Below, in pieces: positions 61,593-64,000 of a stretch of 64,000 nt of DNA (position 1 is the stretch's first letter; each line of letters opens with the position of its first letter). The DNA comes from Bacteroidota bacterium (GTDB lineage: Bacteria; Bacteroidota; Bacteroidia; Bacteroidales; Bacteroidaceae), in contig JAFABG010000036.1 in NCBI GenBank assembly GCA_023426145.1, positions 43,161-107,160 of the forward strand. The letters run 5' to 3'. The position numbers and the translations under genes were made by a program. A model generated the notes under the pieces. The model saw only the letters and a program-made list of their open reading frames with translations, was not told the origin of the DNA and did not search any database.

Positions 61593-61641
61593 AATTTACT
61601 GATAATAAAGAATAATACGAACGTTTAAAAAAGGAATAGAC

Positions 61642-63387
61642 ATGGGTACAAGAAACTCTTCACGTTTTACGCCTATCATAATAGCTATCAGCGTGGTAGC
61701 GGGTATTCTTATCGGCACATTTTACGCTAAACATTTTGCGGGAAATCGCTTGGGTATTATAAACGGCTCTTCGAACAAACTGAATGCATTATTAAGGATT
61801 GTTGACGATCAATACGTAGATACCGTTAATATGACTGATTTAGTAGAGAAAGCTATGCCCCAGATATTAGCTGAACTCGATCCACATTCTACGTATATCC
61901 CGGCGCAGAATCTTGAAGAAGTAAACTCTGAACTTGAAGGTAGCTTCAGTGGTATTGGCATTCAATTTTCCATTCAAAACGATACAATTCATGTAAATGC
62001 AGTTATACAAGGAGGCCCCTCCGAAAAAGTTGGACTATTGGCTGGCGACCGCATAGTAACTGTCAATGATAGTGTTTTTGTTGGGAAGAAGCTAAATAAT
62101 GAGTTAGCCATGCGAACTTTAAAAGGTCCCAAAGGGTCACAAGTTAAAATTGGTGTAAAACGTTTAGGAGAAAATAAACTGCTTGACTTTACCATTACCC
62201 GGGGAGACATTCCCCAAAATACTGTTGATGCAGCATACATGTTAAATAATGATATTGGCTACGTGAAAGTCAGTAAGTTTGGTCGAACGAGCCATGTCGA
62301 ATTACTTAATGCCTTGGCACAATTAAATCACAAAGGATGCAAAGGACTGATCATGGATCTTCGTGGAAATACTGGGGGATACATGGAAGCTGCTATACGA
62401 ATGGTTAACGAATTTTTGCCAGAAGGTAAATTGATCGTTTATACACAAGGAAGAAAATATCCACGTTCTGAGGAATTTGCTAACGGCACTGGTAGCTGCC
62501 AAAAAATGCCTTTAATAGTTTTAATAGATGAAGGATCAGCATCAGCAAGTGAAATATTTACTGGAGCAATCCAAGATAATGACCGAGGAACCGTCGTAGG
62601 ACGTAGATCATTTGGAAAAGGGCTAGTACAACAACCCATTGATTTTAGCGATGGATCTGCTATCCGTCTTACTATTGCTCGCTACTATACACCATCGGGC
62701 AGATGTATTCAACGCCCTTATGAAAGCGGCAATGATAGGAATTATGAATTAGATCTTTATAATCGATATGAACATGGTGAGTTCTTCTCTCGTGATAGTA
62801 TTAAACAAAACGAGAATGAACGTTATTCTACAAGCTTAGGTCGTACTGTCTATGGTGGTGGAGGTATTATGCCTGATGTATTTGTTCCCCAAGATACGAC
62901 AGGAGTAACTTCTTATCTTTCAACGGTTATCAATCGTGGCTTAACCTTACAATTTACGTTCCAATATACGGATAACAACCGTAACAATCTAAGTCAATAT
63001 GAAACAGAAGAAGATTTAGTAAACTACTTACGCAGACAAGGTTTAGTTGAGAAATTTATACGATTTGCCGATGAGAAAGGGGTGAAAAGAAGAAATATTC
63101 TTATTCAAAAATCTCACAAACGCCTCGAAAAAAACATCTATGGGAGCATCATCTATAATATATTAGGGCTTGAATCTTACCTAAAATATTTCAATAAGAC
63201 TGACGATACGGTCCAACGAGGAATAGAAATTCTAGAAAAAGGAGAAGCTTTTCCTAAAGCACCGCTAAAACTTGAAGAAGAGACAAAAGAAAAGAAAGAT
63301 GGAAAGAAAAAAAGAACTGCGCAAATATATAGCGTATCTGAAGACCCAACAGGGATTTTCGGATATGCTAAAGCTACAATCAGTTAA
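61642..63387 (+). CDS. S41-family C-terminal processing peptidase
   Basis: 581 residues. One N-terminal membrane anchor (FTPIIIAISVVAGILIGTFYA, 9-29), a PDZ domain (about 100-180, GIGIQFSIQNDTIHVNAV) and the S41 core with catalytic serine 301 in GSASASEIF and lysine 326 in SFGKGLV. It cleaves periplasmic proteins near their C-terminus. The tail is lysine-rich and the coding region overlaps the next gene by 89 bases, an unusually long overlap. A recent frameshift near the end is possible. Confidence 0.93.
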   Translation: MGTRNSSRFTPIIIAISVVAGILIGTFYAKHFAGNRLGIINGSSNKLNALLRIVDDQYVDTVNMTDLVEKAMPQILAELDPHSTYIPAQNLEEVNSELEGSFSGIGIQFSIQNDTIHVNAVIQGGPSEKVGLLAGDRIVTVNDSVFVGKKLNNELAMRTLKGPKGSQVKIGVKRLGENKLLDFTITRGDIPQNTVDAAYMLNNDIGYVKVSKFGRTSHVELLNALAQLNHKGCKGLIMDLRGNTGGYMEAAIRMVNEFLPEGKLIVYTQGRKYPRSEEFANGTGSCQKMPLIVLIDEGSASASEIFTGAIQDNDRGTVVGRRSFGKGLVQQPIDFSDGSAIRLTIARYYTPSGRCIQRPYESGNDRNYELDLYNRYEHGEFFSRDSIKQNENERYSTSLGRTVYGGGGIMPDVFVPQDTTGVTSYLSTVINRGLTLQFTFQYTDNNRNNLSQYETEEDLVNYLRRQGLVEKFIRFADEKGVKRRNILIQKSHKRLEKNIYGSIIYNILGLESYLKYFNKTDDTVQRGIEILEKGEAFPKAPLKLEEETKEKKDGKKKRTAQIYSVSEDPTGIFGYAKATIS

Positions 63388-63889
63388 AATACTTGCCCTC
63401 CTCGAAGAGCATCCACTTTTTAAAGCGGCAAATATTGTATTGCTATACTATTCACTAAAAGATGAGGTAGATACACACTCATTTATTGAGAAATGGAGTA
63501 CTAAGAAACAGATACTACTTCCTGTCGTTGTTGGTAATGATTTAGAATTACGAACATTTTGCGGCACTGAAAACATGGGAACAAATACTTATGGAATAAA
63601 AGAGCCTACTGGACCCCAATTCAATAAGTATGATTGCATTGACTTAATCGTTGTTCCTGGAGTAGCCTTCGATCTAAGTGGAAATAGATTAGGAAGAGGA
63701 AAAGGATATTATGACAGACTTCTTCCAAGTATCCCCAACGCTTACAAGGCAGGAATCTGTTTTCCATTTCAAATAGTTGAGGAAGTTCCAGCGGAACCTT
63801 TTGACATTCAAATGGACACAATTATAACAACAAATGAGAACGAACTATCACACCCATACCACCCGCTGCCATCAGTAAGCCTTCGGTAA
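63299..63889 (+). CDS. 5-formyltetrahydrofolate cyclo-ligase
   Basis: 196 residues from the ATG at 63299 (MERKKELRKYIAYLKTQ). VVPGVAFDLSGNRLGRGKGYYDRLL is the ATP/substrate signature of the family; QILLPVV and ICFPFQIVEEVP are conserved. It converts 5-formyl-THF to 5,10-methenyl-THF in the cytoplasm. The start lies inside the S41 peptidase gene in another frame; a nearer start would lose the conserved N-terminus. Confidence 0.92.
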   Translation: MERKKELRKYIAYLKTQQGFSDMLKLQSVKILALLEEHPLFKAANIVLLYYSLKDEVDTHSFIEKWSTKKQILLPVVVGNDLELRTFCGTENMGTNTYGIKEPTGPQFNKYDCIDLIVVPGVAFDLSGNRLGRGKGYYDRLLPSIPNAYKAGICFPFQIVEEVPAEPFDIQMDTIITTNENELSHPYHPLPSVSLR

Positions 63890-63910
63890 ACTCCGTACTA
63901 TAGATCTAAT

Positions 63911-63952
63911 AAAACCTTGAGATTCAACTTAACAATTTTGTCTCAAGGTTTT
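63911..63952 (+). terminator. terminator after the cyclo-ligase gene
   Basis: AAAACCTTGAGA (63911-63922) with TCTCAAGGTTTT (63941-63952). Confidence 0.85.
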
Positions 63953-64000
63953 CTATTATTTCATTGTTTTCGATGATCTGACAGATTTCATGGTTTTCAA

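Overview
The window looks like chromosomal DNA of a low-GC Bacteroidales bacterium, most likely Bacteroides or a close relative. Three things point there: AT-rich coding sequence; promoters of the Bacteroidetes type (a TAnnTTTG -7 box, sometimes with a TTTG-like -33 box); and many families typical of the group (DUF4270, DUF4836, DUF4847, DUF5063, DUF5686, DUF5687, a fused NfnAB-like protein, a GT5/GT4/GH57/GH133 glycogen-type set). I saw no rRNA, tRNA or CRISPR array. Family names come from recalled sequence patterns, not from searches.

Layout. 1-4250 is an accessory segment: a GH130-like pseudogene of higher GC, a truncated DUF6734-like gene joined to a fragment of something else, a secreted protein of unknown function and two GT32-like glycosyltransferases. 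4492-9064 (minus strand) holds rnz with an ECF sigma factor, a probable anti-sigma factor and a Spy/CpxP-like periplasmic protein, then rpsA. 9238-11424 is a DUF5686 outer-membrane protein that appears to start at TTG. 12055 is a Crp/Fnr regulator with a CRP-like palindrome on its own promoter. 12997-17141 (minus) is ftsK-lolA-trxB. 17263-19772 (plus) is DUF5063, a 3'-5' exonuclease and an RlmI-like methyltransferase. A short stand-alone RNA unit lies at 19894-19972.

20135-26201 (plus) runs from an MFS nucleoside-type permease through a BFN-UVR protein, rsmE and a DUF4836 lipoprotein to an ABC ATPase and FtsX-like permease. After a cluster of GTTTC/GAAAC palindromes, 26578-36731 carries miaA, a lipid kinase, kdsA, an M16 peptidase, a DUF5687/ABC exporter, an NlpC/P60 lipoprotein, a TraB/GumN protein and a HAD phosphatase. 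36790-41349 has rplU-rpmA, serS and the NfnAB-like fusion. 41425-42668 (minus) is panC-panD.

42811-50009 is a glycogen-type region: a one-domain GT5-like protein and a DUF4270 lipoprotein on plus; a debranching enzyme, GT4 and GH57 on minus. 50226-52334 has a rhomboid protease, a MarC protein and a second Crp/Fnr regulator. 52335-53640 has no intact gene but keeps coding remnants that look like a DUF3987/VirE-type replication gene. guaA follows (minus), then a decayed IS5-type transposase, a small membrane protein and mscL. 57296-63889 (plus) holds gapA, an M3 peptidase, a DUF4847 lipoprotein, a dCMP deaminase, an S41 peptidase and 5-formyl-THF cyclo-ligase.

Most of the window is ordinary core genome. 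The parts that stand out are the GT32 accessory locus at the left end, the 19.9 kb small-RNA unit with its operator-like palindrome, the self-overlapping Crp site, the glycogen synthase-like protein that lacks the usual donor-binding motif, and two decayed mobile-type remnants flanking guaA.
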